Shown: in pieces, positions 1-10,542 of the stretch
Layout of the letters: each line of letters begins with the position of its first letter
Numbering within the stretch: the first letter of the stretch is position 1
From: Hepsetus odoe
Taxonomy: Eukaryota > Chordata > Actinopteri > Characiformes > Hepsetidae
NCBI GenBank assembly: GCA_017165825.1
Contig: CM029366.1
Span: 26,949,862 to 27,013,861, forward strand
DNA: 64,000 bases
Direction: 5' to 3'
Made by a program: the position numbers and the translations under genes
Notes under the pieces: generated by a model
What the model was told of the DNA's origin: nothing
The model's input: only the letters and a program-made list of their open reading frames with translations
Database searches by the model: none

Positions 1-344
1 CCCACCACCTGCAGGTACTTGACGAGGCGGCACAGCGCGTCGGGCCCGTAGAAGCGGAAGGTGATGTCCCAGATGAGCTGCGGCAGCACCTGGAACACGG
101 CCACCACCAGGTCGGCGATGCTCAGGTGCTTCATGAAGAAGTGCATGCGCGACGGGCCGCGTTGGCGCGCGCTCGCCACCGCAACGGCCGCCAGCACGCA
201 CGCGTTGCCCGCCAGCGCGAGCAGCAGCACGAGCACGAGCACGGCCACCTCCACCTTCGCCACGTCCTCGTCGCGCTTCAGCGGGTTCGGCGCGCGGCTC
301 GCGTTGCGCGACGCGTTCAGCGCCCACGAGCCCGGGCTCTCCAT
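1..344 (-). CDS. oxtr: Oxytocin/isotocin receptor, first coding exon (partial; continues past the left edge)
   Basis: This is a class A GPCR of the oxytocin/vasopressin family, which in fish binds isotocin and signals from the plasma membrane, typically through Gq. The start codon is the minus-strand ATG at 344-342, and 114 codons plus 2 bases are present. The N-terminus is short, with N-glycosylation sequons at N10 and N14. TM1 spans about residues 32-56 with the GN motif (N47), and TM2 about 71-95 with the conserved Asp D78 in SIADLVV. C105 is the conserved extracellular disulfide cysteine. The runs MKHLSIADLVVAVFQVLPQ and WDITFRFYGPD are diagnostic for OXTR rather than V1a or V2. Against human OXTR, the TM1 end plus loop 1 is three residues longer and rich in Ala/Arg. 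Codon third positions are almost all G or C, unlike the AT-rich flank. Which teleost paralogue (a or b) this is cannot be told from this exon. Confidence 0.95.
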   Translation of the reverse strand, partial: MESPGSWALNASRNASRAPNPLKRDEDVAKVEVAVLVLVLLLALAGNACVLAAVAVASARQRGPSRMHFFMKHLSIADLVVAVFQVLPQLIWDITFRFYGPDALCRLVKYLQVV

Positions 345-430
345 GGGAGCGCGCGAGGAGCAAGGCGCGCGCAAAAAGGAGAGTCAGGCGGCGCTCGCTC
401 CGGCGGGCTCGGCGCGCGCGACTGTCCCTT
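345..430 (-). promoter_or_regulatory. GC-rich 5' leader / CpG-island flank of oxtr
   Basis: The sequence directly upstream of the oxtr start codon stays extremely rich in G, C and CpG to about position 430, then changes abruptly to AT-rich DNA. With the exon it forms a CpG-island-like block of about 430 bp. It is likely 5' UTR or proximal promoter. Mammalian OXTR has upstream non-coding exons, so the true transcription start may lie further away. Confidence 0.55.
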
Positions 431-497
431 TCTTCCTGGATCGCATTTTCATTTTTTTGGTTTTAATGGGCTTCCTGAAACAGGAAAAGGCAGGTCA

Positions 498-510
498 GGT
501 CAAGTGGACC
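498..510 (-). promoter_or_regulatory. Near-consensus estrogen response element upstream of oxtr
   Basis: GGTCAAGTGGACC matches the palindromic ERE GGTCAnnnTGACC at 9 of 10 defined bases. A second AGGTCA half-site overlaps it at 492-497. It lies 154-166 bp upstream of the oxtr ATG. Oxytocin receptor genes are classically estrogen-responsive in mammals; function here is inferred. Confidence 0.4.
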
Positions 511-590
511 GAGGACATTATGTATAATGCAGTGTAAACATGCCATACTTGTCATGCGCCCTGCTTATAGGGATATATGTACCTATACAT

Positions 591-645
591 GCGTGAGTGT
601 GTGTGTGAGTGTGTGTGTGAGTGTGTGTGTGTGTGTGTGTGTGTA
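591..645. repeat. (TG)n microsatellite with GAGTG interruptions
   Basis: An interrupted TG dinucleotide run, the closest of four TG arrays upstream of oxtr. Confidence 0.95.
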
Positions 646-1167
646 CATATGAAGTACTGAAATTACAAAAACGCGACATCTATGTACAGAAAACACGAAT
701 CTACCCTTTTCACGCATCAACACCATAAACAATGAATATATTAACCAATAAATCAATTAAACATCAATAATTAACTAAATTACGCTGACAGGAAGTAATG
801 ACGCAAGAAATGCATTCCAGCAAGTTCGTTATTATAATATCTAACCATGAACACGTGTTGACTAAACCCTCCTCAGTATCTACCATCAGCTGCCTGCAGG
901 TTTAGTCCCCATGCTGATTCCAAGGCTTTACACTTGGGTAAAATAATACATGTTACATTTTCTTAGCAGATTGTAAATGTAATAAATGCATTTACTGATC
1001 CCTGTAATGTGAATAATATGAACCACGCGCAGTTTTCCCGTCCGAGGCAGTGATGATCAGTTACATTCATGTGAACACGCACCTTCCTAACGCGCCATTA
1101 CAGATCCATCCAGGGTCCAGCGCTCTTCTGCACTTCCCTCTGAAAGTGTCCCGTAGCTTTATGTCTA
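646..1167. other. No gene seen; AT-rich upstream flank of oxtr
   Basis: Apparently single-copy sequence between two TG arrays. No exon or repeat was recognised; an upstream non-coding oxtr exon or enhancer could lie here unseen. Confidence 0.4.
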
Positions 1168-1171
1168 GTGT

Positions 1172-1243
<72 letters not shown>
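1168..1243. repeat. (TG)n microsatellite
   Basis: Nearly pure TG run of about 76 bp. The open frames across it on both strands (Val-Cys or His-Thr repeats) are artefacts. Confidence 0.97.
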
Positions 1244-1245
<2 letters not shown>

Positions 1246-1975
1246 CCATCACTAGATGGCAGCACATGGCGTGTTGGATTTCAGAAACAGGAGCTCCTCA
1301 CATCTATATAAACCAGTCAGTCATAACTTTAGAGCCGGTCTGAAATTGTGCAGATCCCCTCCTGCCATCATTACAGCTCGAGCCACAGACTCTACAGCAT
1401 TTCTAAAATTCTGCTGTGGTTTCTGCTGTAAGAGTAGAAGAGCAGAGTACTGTGATGGAGGGGGCACGGTAGAGCTAATATACCCTGTACATTCACTGTG
1501 CTTGACTAGAAAAGGATTGTGGGAACGGGAAGGGACGAATAAACATCCTGAAATCATCGCCCACCTTCTGTAAAAGATGTGAATTGTAGAGTGGGCATGG
1601 GGTTGGCATAGCATCAGTGAACCTTGGGTGTCCATGACCCTGATGCCAGTTCACTGATTTTCCTGACTTTGGATTGCTTTTGGTTGACACTAATAAAACC
1701 CAAGACCTGCTGTTTTGGAGATGCAATGACCCAGAACCCAAGATGCTCTGACTGAACAAAAGAAAACCTTGTATCTTTCATAGAAGAAGAAATAAAGACT
1801 TATAATAGAAAGTTATGTAAAAGGGAAAAATGCAAAAAAAAAAAAGGAGAGAGGAGTGATAAGAAACTACTTTATAACATTTTTTAAACACATGCAAGTC
1901 TCAGAAAAGTGCAAGACAAGATTGCATCAGTTAATTTAGCAATCTGTTGTCTATTCACATACAATTATATATATA
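1244..1975. other. No gene seen
   Basis: Moderately GC-balanced sequence with an A12 tract near 1834-1845. Overlapping ORFs of 88-105 codons on both strands match no family I know. Confidence 0.4.
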
Positions 1976-2436
1976 CAGTATTGTGCAGAAGTTTTAGGCA
2001 GGTGTGAAAAAATACTGTTTCATCAATCAACAAAATGCAGTGAAGGAACAAAAGAGAATCTAAATCTAATCAATATTTGGTGTGACCACCCTTTGCCTTC
2101 AAAACAGCATCAATTCTTCTAGGTACACTCGCACACAGTTTTTGAAGGAGCTCGGCTGGTCGGTTGTTCCAAACATGACTGTGTTTCAACCTCCGTGTGA
2201 CATTGATGATCATCAGCACCTGTTTGGTAAAATTGGTTGATCATACACCGACTATAATCCTACAAAATCCCTGACTTTGTGCAAGTGTACCTAGAAGAAC
2301 TGATGCTGGTTTGAAGGCAAAAGGTAGTAACACCAAATATTGATTTGATCTAGATTTTTCTTTTGTTTGCTCACTTTGCATTATAAACAACATAAACAAT
2401 CATTATTTATATTTCTGAAAGCATTCTTTGTTCACT
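1976..2436 (-). mobile_element. Tc1-like transposon, internally deleted copy
   Basis: It begins with the terminal motif CAGTATTGTGCAGAAG after TATA. Inverted repeats of about 200 bp follow: TTGCCTTCAAAACAGCATCA on the left pairs with TGATGCTGGTTTGAAGGCAA on the right. Almost all of the transposase is gone. Only the antisense last codons (to TTGTTCCAAACAT) remain, joined to the 5' untranslated part of the element. The last 40 bp or so of the right terminus is eroded. Confidence 0.88.
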
Positions 2437-2941
2437 CTTCTGGTAGCCCCCCAGCCCCTGTTTTTGCCAGCATGTCCCTCATCACTTAGCTTTATGTGCT
2501 TTGCGCATCCTTTCTCAGTAGGAATGAAAGTTCTTCTAGGTGAATATCAATAAGCCGTTCTGGAGGTCTAGTTTTTCTGATAAGAGTCTTGGGACGGTGC
2601 AGAATGATTCATAAACCTGATCTGAATGCTGGACCTTGGCTAGGAATGTTTGAAAATCCTCTTATACACTAGAGGCACTGTCCACTTTGGAGGGTCCTGT
2701 TGAATTGCCTTTATTGATTTCGATCAGAGTAATTGCTTTGTCTCGGTTGTACAGGTTTTCAGGTGAACAGAGAGGTGGACTGTATAGCACAGAGAGGAGA
2801 AAACCACAACTTTTCTTTTCTATAAAAATTTTCTCCTGATGGATTTACAGTTGAACACCAGAGAAAAGTTGAGGCGAAATAACACCAACGATATATCTTG
2901 CCTTTCAGGAGCACAGTTTTGACATAAAGCCATTCCTTTTG

Positions 2942-2943
<2 letters not shown>
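2437..2943. other. No gene seen
   Basis: Apparently unique AT-rich sequence between the Tc1 copy and a TG array. Confidence 0.4.

Positions 2944-2999
<56 letters not shown>
2944..2999. repeat. (TG)n microsatellite
   Basis: Pure TG run of about 56 bp. Confidence 0.97.
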
Positions 3000-3001
<2 letters not shown>

Positions 3002-3074
3002 CACCTTTAGAAAGGGTGGTTCTCACAATGTAGCAATCCCTCCAGGTGACCCTCACAATTCACATAAACAAGTA

Positions 3075-3077
<3 letters not shown>

Positions 3078-3109
<32 letters not shown>
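3078..3109. repeat. (TG)n microsatellite
   Basis: Pure TG run of about 32 bp, the fourth TG array within 2.8 kb of the oxtr start. Confidence 0.95.
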
Positions 3110-3111
<2 letters not shown>

Positions 3112-3390
3112 CAAAACTGTTTCCAGATATGACTTGACTCAGAATCTCATGATTCCCATTCTCTTTGTTTCTTATTATGTTAGTATGTAACAAGCTCACT
3201 TTAAACACTTTTAATATTTCTAATATATCTAATGTTAATTCTGTTTTGTCCTATATCTAACTTTGTAAGGGTGTAGTCAGTGTTTTTATATAAGCTGGCA
3301 TAAGCAGTTTAAGCAGTAACATCAATAGAATTGACATATACTACACAGAAACACCCAAATGAATCATATAGATGAATCATATGAATCATA

Positions 3391-3442
3391 TAGGACATGG
3401 AAGTCGCTCTGGATAAGAGTGTCTGCTAAATGCCATAAATAT
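3391..3442 (+). mobile_element. SINE-B, 3' fragment only
   Basis: TAGGACATGGAAGTCGCTCT followed by GGATAAGAG and a CTGCTAAATGCC-type end matches the tail of the fuller copy at 36885-37093. The head is missing, as expected of 5' truncation. Confidence 0.8.
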
Positions 3443-4627
3443 AGATCAATCCACACAGTTCACTCTAGACATAATAATGTTTACACTGGCTGCTTGGATT
3501 CTTCTAACACTTTAAAGCAAAACAGTGCACTCAGTATTCTATATATTTGTTAGAGTTTAAGGATTTTCGTTTTAAAAGCCATCTTTCAGCTGTGATGTGA
3601 AATCATAGCAAACAGTGCAAAAGGGCTGTTCTGCTTAAAGATAGGAATAACACATGGTGATCAATTAACATGCTGTATCAGCTTCATTACCGTATCCACG
3701 CCATATTAGTTTCATTAATCTCTCAAAGGGGCAGAGGACTCTAAATGCTACTTCTTTTGCATTTGCAAGCATTTTGCTGGGAGATGGATCATGATTCATC
3801 TTATGCATCCTGAGAGAACAGTGCAGTTATGCTTACCCAGCTATAAATGATCATGGAATCAGGGATCAAAAACGAGAAAAATAGGGCCAGATATAGTCAC
3901 TTTTTGCAGTTTGGATTTAAAAACTTTAAGTAACGGATCTAAAACAATTATTCATATATGCTTTAAGTTATAAAAAGCTCCAATTTTTCCTCAAATATTG
4001 CTTTGTTAACCTTCAGTATTAAAGTTTAGGTTGCTTTGCCATCTAAAAAAATGACATGTGCAATGAGCGAGCTACTTAGAATATGTTATTAAGAACATGT
4101 GGTGCAGCTTTCTGAGGGGTTGATTTCATTTAGTAAAGAGCCGTGAGAAACAAGCAATTATCTCACCCTGCTGATCAGCACCCAAACACTTCAAATCAGT
4201 GATGATTGAAGCAACACATAATTACACCACTGCACCCATTCCATCCAGAGCACTAAAGAAAAGAAGGCTGACACAGTTAGACCCAACAGTTATGATGATG
4301 ACAGTAACCGGTACTGCTTCTAACCACTGTGCTCTACTGTGATCAGCTTTGCACCTGATTTGGGTCTGACTTACCTTACATTCAGATAGAAGACCAGCTA
4401 GGGATATAAACACAGCTAGGGTTACTAAAAGGGTTTTTTTTTTTTTTTTTTACCTTAAACAGTAAAGAATGCTCTTCTTCAGAGGTAGTTACTTTAGAAA
4501 AAGTAAAAGAACAAGTGCTCAGGTCAATAGTATGAAAAATACTGGAGTGCACCAGTTTCACTGTAAGAGAATTCAAAAAGGTTCTCACAATGATGTATGA
4601 AAGCCTTCGATAACCAATTTGAAAAAA
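3443..4627. other. No gene seen
   Basis: About 1.2 kb of AT-rich, apparently single-copy sequence with a poly-T tract near 4434-4452. No splice-bounded exon or RNA gene was recognised. Confidence 0.4.
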
Positions 4628-4866
4628 AAGTGAAAGTGAAAACCCTTGTCATTGTGAGGTTACAGCACAGCAGACAGTGAACCAGGACCTCTACATTTAG
4701 CCCATGCACACTCAAACACTGTGCAGCAATTGAAAGCGCCCAGGGAGCAGTGACGGGGACGGCACCTTGCTCAAGGGTACCTCAGGACAACCTACTGGGA
4801 AGGGGTTTGAACCCCCGATCCTCCAATTATGCGGCTAACGCCCTAACCACTAGGCCACCGCTGCTA
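4628..4866 (-). mobile_element. SINE-A, near full length
   Basis: On the minus strand it reads, in order: GCAGCGGTGGCCTAGTGGTT (tRNA A-box-like), GGTTCAAACCCC-type B box, core CTTGAGCAAGGTGCCGTCCC, and a tail ending in TTTCACTTTCAC. Pol III-type internal promoter boxes identify it as tRNA-derived. Confidence 0.9.
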
Positions 4867-5180
4867 AGTTAAAATGATATTCATTAAAATGCCACTCATT
4901 AGATCATGTGGTTTAGGGCACAGCTGATGTGTTGGTTTGGTGAGTCATTTTTACGCAGATGATTTGGGTGACAATTCAGTCCAATCCAGTGTTTGTTGGC
5001 AATGATAACATCACCGCTGAACTTAGGCAAAATAAGTTAGGCACCAAACATGTATTGGCTGATTTACCACATCTGGAGTAAGTGGAAAGTTTTGGCCACA
5101 GAACAACAATCTTAGTTCCCTAAAGAACCATGTTTTGAAAGAAACTTTAAAAGAATGTTAAGAATCTTAGTATTATTTAA

Positions 5181-5407
5181 GTGAAAGTGACTAATTGTCA
5201 TTGTGAAACACAGCACACAGTAAAACACAACAAAATGCTTCCTCTGCATTTAAGCCATACACACTGTGCAGCAGGGGACAGCTAAAGCTCCCGGGAGAAA
5301 TAAATGGTGACAGTACCTTGCTCTAGGTTACTTCAAGGCAACCTACTGGTCTGAGATTCGAACCTTCTGATCTGGGGCCAACTCCCTCACCACTAGGCCA
5401 CCACTGC
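5181..5407 (-). mobile_element. SINE-A, near full length
   Basis: Same head, B box (GATTCGAACC on the plus strand), core and tail as the copy at 4628-4866, more diverged and with small deletions in the core. Confidence 0.88.
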
Positions 5408-6119
5408 TTTACCTATTTAAATGCTGCAAAACCTTTAAAATGTTTACACATTGTATTTACATGCATAAGTAAATCAGCAATTTGTGTCAAATGTGAATTC
5501 ATTGAAAAAATGTGTTAATTTAATTTATGTAAAGATAAACAACAAATTAGAACCAGATACATGTAATGCATCTTTCTTTTGTAAAAAAAAATAATAAAAA
5601 TTAAAAAACCTAAATTAATTAAATAAATAAAGATACAGCATGACCAGTTAAAAACTGTGAATTGTAAGGTGTGCATTTTTTTTTCCCTGAGATGCAAAGG
5701 TTGCCTGTACTTCAAAGTAAAAAAAACTGCAGTCGCACGGCTGACGATATTCTGTGCTCTTTTTACTTTCTCCACCTTCTCTTCTCCACTTGCTGCTACC
5801 ATTATTCCTCTGCTGGCCTTTTTATTTTAAAATGGAAACTTTTCTGCACAAATGGAAAATATCAAAGTGGAGTAATTTTGGTTTTGTAGTTCCAGCCCTT
5901 CTAGCGGGGGTGCATAACAGCAAAACTGAAAGGCACAAGGCTTCAAATGCACAGATGCGATTTTATACCATCGTGTTTTGGATTTTAAAATTCAAGGGAA
6001 AGCTTGTCAATGGCACTCAAGTAAATGCTAATCAGCTGGAAACCTCAGACACCCTGACTATCCTTCCCCATTTACACTGATGGAAAACAGATGGACAGAG
6101 CCCAGCCCCAATTGGCAAA

Positions 6120-6121
<2 letters not shown>
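5408..6121. other. No gene seen
   Basis: AT-rich sequence. Two overlapping plus-strand ORFs (72 and 108 codons) at 5671-6080 have no recognised domain. Confidence 0.4.

Positions 6122-6181
<60 letters not shown>
6122..6181. repeat. (GA)n microsatellite
   Basis: GA dinucleotide run of about 60 bp with one AAAG interruption. Confidence 0.97.
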
Positions 6182-6654
6182 CGGCCATAATTGTGGTGGA
6201 GGAAAGAGATTAGACAGCAGTGCCTGGCGAGTGTGAATTTAGGTGCATTATGAAGCAGGCTAGAACAAAGGTTCAGATGGATGGAGATGTGGTGCAATTA
6301 CTGAACACTTTGCAGTGGAAGAGTAAAAGTGCAGAACTCTAAATCACATTTTTGTGTTGGAGAGTTCTCATACTGCTCTCTTCCTATAAGGTACTGGCCT
6401 CGTTTCATTAGTCTTTGCATTCTGGTAACAAGCCATTGCTTCTAAGCATAAAAAAAGTGAAAGAAAACAATTTAGGGCACAAAACTGAAGGTTAAGACCA
6501 AAGATTACTTTTAAGCTTTATCAAAATCAACATGGTACATGCATTGTGTATTGTGCTGTGCAAAGGTCAATGAACAATTATCATTTAATTTTCAGTTACA
6601 CTGTCATTAACTTATTCACTTTTCAACAACAATGAAAAGCAAATACATTATTAA
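6182..6654. other. No gene seen
   Basis: AT-rich sequence leading into a Tc1 relic; the boundary is uncertain because the relic's 5' terminus is not identifiable. Confidence 0.4.
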
Positions 6655-7195
6655 CAGACCAGTTCACACCGTCTCTTGCTAGTGTTGATGTGAACATGCA
6701 TGCCTCTACAATCAGAAGGAGACTGCACAACTTTAACCTCATGGGAGGTGTGCAAGGAGGAAACCTTTACTCTCTAAGAGAAATATCAAGGCTAGACAGA
6801 AGTTTGCCAGAGAGAACGTAGACAAAGACCAGGACTTCTGCTTTAATGTTCTATGGACAGATGAGTCTAAAACTTAAATATTTGGACACCAGAACAGTGG
6901 ACATGTCTGGCATAAACCAAATACAGCGTTTTCTGGAATAGAACCTGATACCAACTGTGAAGCATGGAGGTAGAAGTGTCATGGTTTGGAGATGCTTTGC
7001 TGCATCAGGACCTGGCCAGCTCACCATCACAGAATCCACCATGAATTCTACTGTGTATTAGAGGGTGCTTGAGGAACACGAACATGAGACCATCTGTAAG
7101 AACGTTAAAATGGAAGCGGAACTGGACCCCGCAACACGACAATGACCCAAAAAATGCCAGTAAATCCACCAAGGACAGGCTGAAAACACATTTTT
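6655..7195 (+). pseudogene. Tc1-like transposase relic (DDE family)
   Basis: The nucleotide order follows a teleost Tc1 transposase from the central region toward the C-terminus. The WTDESK motif with the first catalytic Asp is at about 6853-6871, followed by a VWHKPNTAF-type stretch, a glycine-rich VMVW-like region and HDNDPK with the second Asp near 7136. Several frameshifts and stops break it, and the C-terminal Glu region is lost because another Tc1 copy follows at 7216. Confidence 0.88.
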
Positions 7196-7215
7196 CACAT
7201 GACTGTATATATATA

Positions 7216-7567
7216 CAGTACTGTGCAAAAGTTTTAGGCAGGTGTGAAAAAATGCTGTAAACAAAGAATGCTTTCAGAAATATAAATAATGATTGTTTAT
7301 TTTTAGCAATTTACAAAATGCAAAATGAGCGAACAAAAGAAAAATCTAAATCAAATCAGTATTTGGTGTTTCTACCTTTTGCCTTCAAACCAGCATCAGT
7401 TCTTCTGGCCTCCACAGAGCCCTGATCTCAACATCATCCAGTGTGTCTGGATTACATGAAGAGACAGAAGGATGTGAGGAAGCCTACATCCACAGAAGAT
7501 CTGTGGTTCGTTCTCCAAGTTGTTTGGAACAACCTACCAGCCGAGTTCCTTCAAAAACTGTGTGCAA
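7216..7567 (+). mobile_element. Non-autonomous Tc1-like deletion derivative
   Basis: It starts CAGTACTGTGCAAAAG after a TATATA target. The left inverted repeat runs to CAGCATCAGTTCTTCT and then joins directly to the 3' part of transposase (PDLNIIQ-type sequence through WNNLPAEFLQKLCA). The right inverted repeat is missing, cut at the SINE that begins at 7576. The same internal junction occurs at 11864-12640. Confidence 0.88.
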
Positions 7568-7575
7568 TATATATA

Positions 7576-7703
7576 GGCAGCAGTGACCTAGTGGTTAGGG
7601 AGTTGGCCACAGGATTGGAAGATTCAAATCCCTTACCCGTAGGTTGCCCTGAGGTACCCTTGAGCAAGGTACCGTCCCTGTCACTGCTCCCTGGGCGCTT
7701 TCC
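7576..7703 (+). mobile_element. SINE-A, 5' two-thirds
   Basis: Head GCAGTGACCTAGTGGTTAGG, B-box-like GATTCAAATCC and core GAGCAAGGTACCGTCCC are present. The copy stops at GGGCGCTTTCC without the tail. Confidence 0.85.
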
Positions 7704-8708
7704 AAACTTTTGCATGTAACTATTCCTCCATTTGACTGGATGGCTGGTTGAGACCATGTTCTTTTTGTTTAGGTTAACCACTGTGCATCCTGTGTTCTGT
7801 ATCCTGCCCAAATCATAATACAATCTATCCTGTGCTGTTGCTTTAGTTCATTTTTAATGGGATCTGTCATTTCTGACAAGCGCAGTTTGATCAAACAACA
7901 ATTCAACTTAATTGCATCACATCCATGCTCCTGATAAAAGTATGTTACGTCACGGAAAAATGTAGTGTTTATTTCAGTTTTAAGACATGGCCTGTTCTGA
8001 AAGGCAGTGGCTTGAATGCTAGCGTGCATTACTCAGGGTGGATTAGCTGGGCTTTATTGTAAGCATGTGAGATAAATCTAGGCTTCAAAAGCCAATCTTT
8101 ACTCTTCACTAGAGATGCAGTTCCTGATGGAAACGTCCTGGAACACTTTGGTCCTTGGTCCATTTTAGTTCACCCTGATCTAAAAGCACTATGTGAACAT
8201 CTTCAGTTGTATTAAAGGACCATATTCCTGAGAACACTTGTTTCATCTTTTATATATATATATATATAAATCTCAGCTGGCTGCCTCTGGCTGAGCATAT
8301 CGAAGCAAAGTCCAGTCTATGTTAGATTTTATCTTTGAACTAGTTTTTAATGAATGTATATTAACTTATTGAATTAATGTACATTTTCTAGGTGACTTAA
8401 ATCATTTAATAAAATGATGCTCTATAGAGGGAGAAATATGCAAATGCATTCCAATCTTTCTTTGAGGAACATTTAACGTTTCAGTATTGTTTTCACAAAT
8501 TAGTTGTTCAAGGGCTTAGCCTTTGAGGTAAACTAGTTTCTTGCACCAAATCATGAATACAACCACCCATTGTCATTCTGTTTGAAATCAAATTATCATC
8601 AAATTAAGTTTCTCAAAATGATGCCCCATTTAACCTTTTCTGGAATGTGTGACAGGCCTGCAATATTTCAGGGTGAATATAATCATAAATACTTATCAGT
8701 GTGTAGGT
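7704..8708. other. No gene seen
   Basis: AT-rich sequence with a short (TA)n run near 8251-8268. An 86-codon minus-strand ORF (7769-8029) has no recognised domain. Confidence 0.4.
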
Positions 8709-8711
8709 ATA

Positions 8712-8768
<57 letters not shown>

Positions 8769-8773
8769 TGTGG

Positions 8774-8808
<35 letters not shown>

Positions 8809-8848
8809 GGACACACACATTATATATATATATATACAATGTGTGTGT
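8709..8848. repeat. Compound (TG)n(TA)n microsatellite
   Basis: GT runs grade into two long TA blocks, then a short CA block and another TA block. The right end forms a hairpin (arms 8809-8821 and 8838-8850). Confidence 0.95.
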
Positions 8849-8850
8849 CC

Positions 8851-9437
8851 CAGCTAATTTCTGACTTGGGACAGTATAAAGTTAAGTGATTTCTTTCACG
8901 ATCAATAACATTTTTCTGACTCTGATTGTGAAAAGGCCAATTTATAAAGAACTGCTCAACGTTCATCACCCATTGATATTTTTCTCCTGAGGTGGACATG
9001 GTAAGATCAGTAGGCAGCCAGTGGGCAGCCAGACAGCTGAGCTAAAGTTATTGATCCATGCAAATGTGACCTTACATGCACATAATCTTCAGATGTTTTG
9101 GAAACAGAGACTTCTTAAGAAGCTCAGGAAAATTTCCCTCAGAGAAATAAGCTTAGCATATAAACCATGAACCAATTCTGCAGGCCAGTGATTTCCAGCT
9201 TGAGTTAAAATGTGCGTGTAATTATCATTATCATTATAGATCAGTGGATTAAATCTGAAAAGAAAAAAAAAAGAAAGAAAGAAAGAAATGTTTGTTTTAT
9301 ATACTGGGGTGAGGGGACAGCATGTAGGGAATTAGGGCAGAAACAACACCCATTGGTTGATCTAGCTCAGACTTTATTCCATTTTGTTTGACTGAAGAAG
9401 CAGATCTCTATTTGCAGTAAACATGTGAAAGTAAAAA
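8851..9437. other. No gene seen
   Basis: AT-rich sequence with a purine (A/GAAA)n tract near 9256-9289. Confidence 0.4.
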
Positions 9438-9680
9438 GTGAAAGTGACAACTCTTGTCATTGCAAGGTCACAGCACAGCACACAGTGAACCACAACCAAA
9501 TTGGATCTCCGCATTTAACCCATGCACACAAACACCGTGCAGCTATTGAAAGTGCCCGGGGAGCAGTGATGGGGACAGTAGCTTGCTCAAGGGAACCTCA
9601 GGGCAACCTACTGGTGAGGGAATCAAACCCACAATCTTCCAATGCGGGGGCAACTCCCTAACCACTAGGTCACCGCTGCT
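9438..9680 (-). mobile_element. SINE-A, near full length
   Basis: Tail GTGAAAGTGACAA at the left, core with CTTGCTCAAGGGAACCTCAG, and head ACCACTAGGTCACCGCTGCT at the right (plus-strand reading). Confidence 0.9.
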
Positions 9681-9892
9681 GTAATATACATTATACACAT
9701 ATATACTTTATATATTATACACAATAAACCAAACTGCTCGCAAATCATTGGGATATTCGACAATTTGTGATTCGACAATTTGTGACTCATTCTTTTACAC
9801 ATATGGGCAACATGCATTAAGAGAAGTCTCAGTATGGTGAGGTAATGTTTTCTACTCAGTTGAAACAAGTAAAGAAACATGTTTGTCACTGT

Positions 9893-9966
9893 TTTAGAGT
9901 AGAGTAGAGTAATCTTTTATTATCCCACGAATGGGAAATTTGGACGTTACAGGGCTCTTATAAAAA
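9893..9966 (-). mobile_element. Possible retroposon 3' end with (AGAGT)n
   Basis: Pentamer AGAGT repeats adjoin CTTTTATTATCCCACGAATG and GGGAAATTTGG, which resembles the 3' ends of fish LINEs read on the minus strand. Family not determined. Confidence 0.35.
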
Positions 9967-10081
9967 GACAGATGTACAGAAAGAATAGAAAAAAGATATA
10001 TAAAAATAGAGCATAATGAAGAGGGACAAGTACAGGAGAAAGGGAGAAAAGTACAGGAGCTTATACACAATTATCTATATA

Positions 10082-10112
<31 letters not shown>

Positions 10113-10318
10113 TTAGGTTACCAAGATGTATATACATAGTCAAAAGAAGAATTATGTGACCAAACATACAAACACACAGTAATAATACAATGATACAATA
10201 GGTTTTAACAAATTATAAATATATAAAGGCTTATAAATTATATTTTATATATATACATTAAGTTCCCTATATATAAATATTTAGGGGCAATATTTCAAAC
10301 AATATGTATAATATTTAT
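9967..10318. other. Very AT-rich low-complexity DNA; no gene seen
   Basis: Dense TATA/AAATA motifs, including a (TA)n block near 10090-10110. Confidence 0.6.
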
Positions 10319-10352
<34 letters not shown>

Positions 10353-10358
10353 CACACT
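10319..10358. repeat. (CA)n microsatellite
   Basis: CA run with one AA interruption, about 40 bp. Confidence 0.95.
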
Positions 10359-10542
10359 GGCTCTTCTGCAGGAGCTGCTGCTACGGACAAAGCTTCCCCA
10401 CTCAAACAGAGCTCCCACCATTTGTTCATCAACCTCAATTGCAGTCACAGGTGGACTATTTGTATTTCTCACTGTAACCCTATGTTTATTGGAAACTACA
10501 ATTATACAGGTTCTACTCTATCTTTCTTTTCTTTATTCGGTG

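Noticed and set aside
1..344. Alternative assignment of the GPCR exon to vasopressin V1a or V2 receptor
   Set aside because: MKHLSIADLVVAVFQVLPQ and RFYGPD are OXTR-specific; V1a has a RHLSLADLAVAFFQ-type sequence and YRFRGPD.
61..537. Plus-strand ORFs of 158 and 133 codons over the oxtr exon
   Set aside because: They are antisense to the receptor exon; long frames arise because the exon is extremely GC-rich and so has few stop codons.
4628..4866. A/B-box sequences as a functional tRNA gene
   Set aside because: The cloverleaf cannot be formed, and the same sequence recurs about 20 times with a SINE core and tail.
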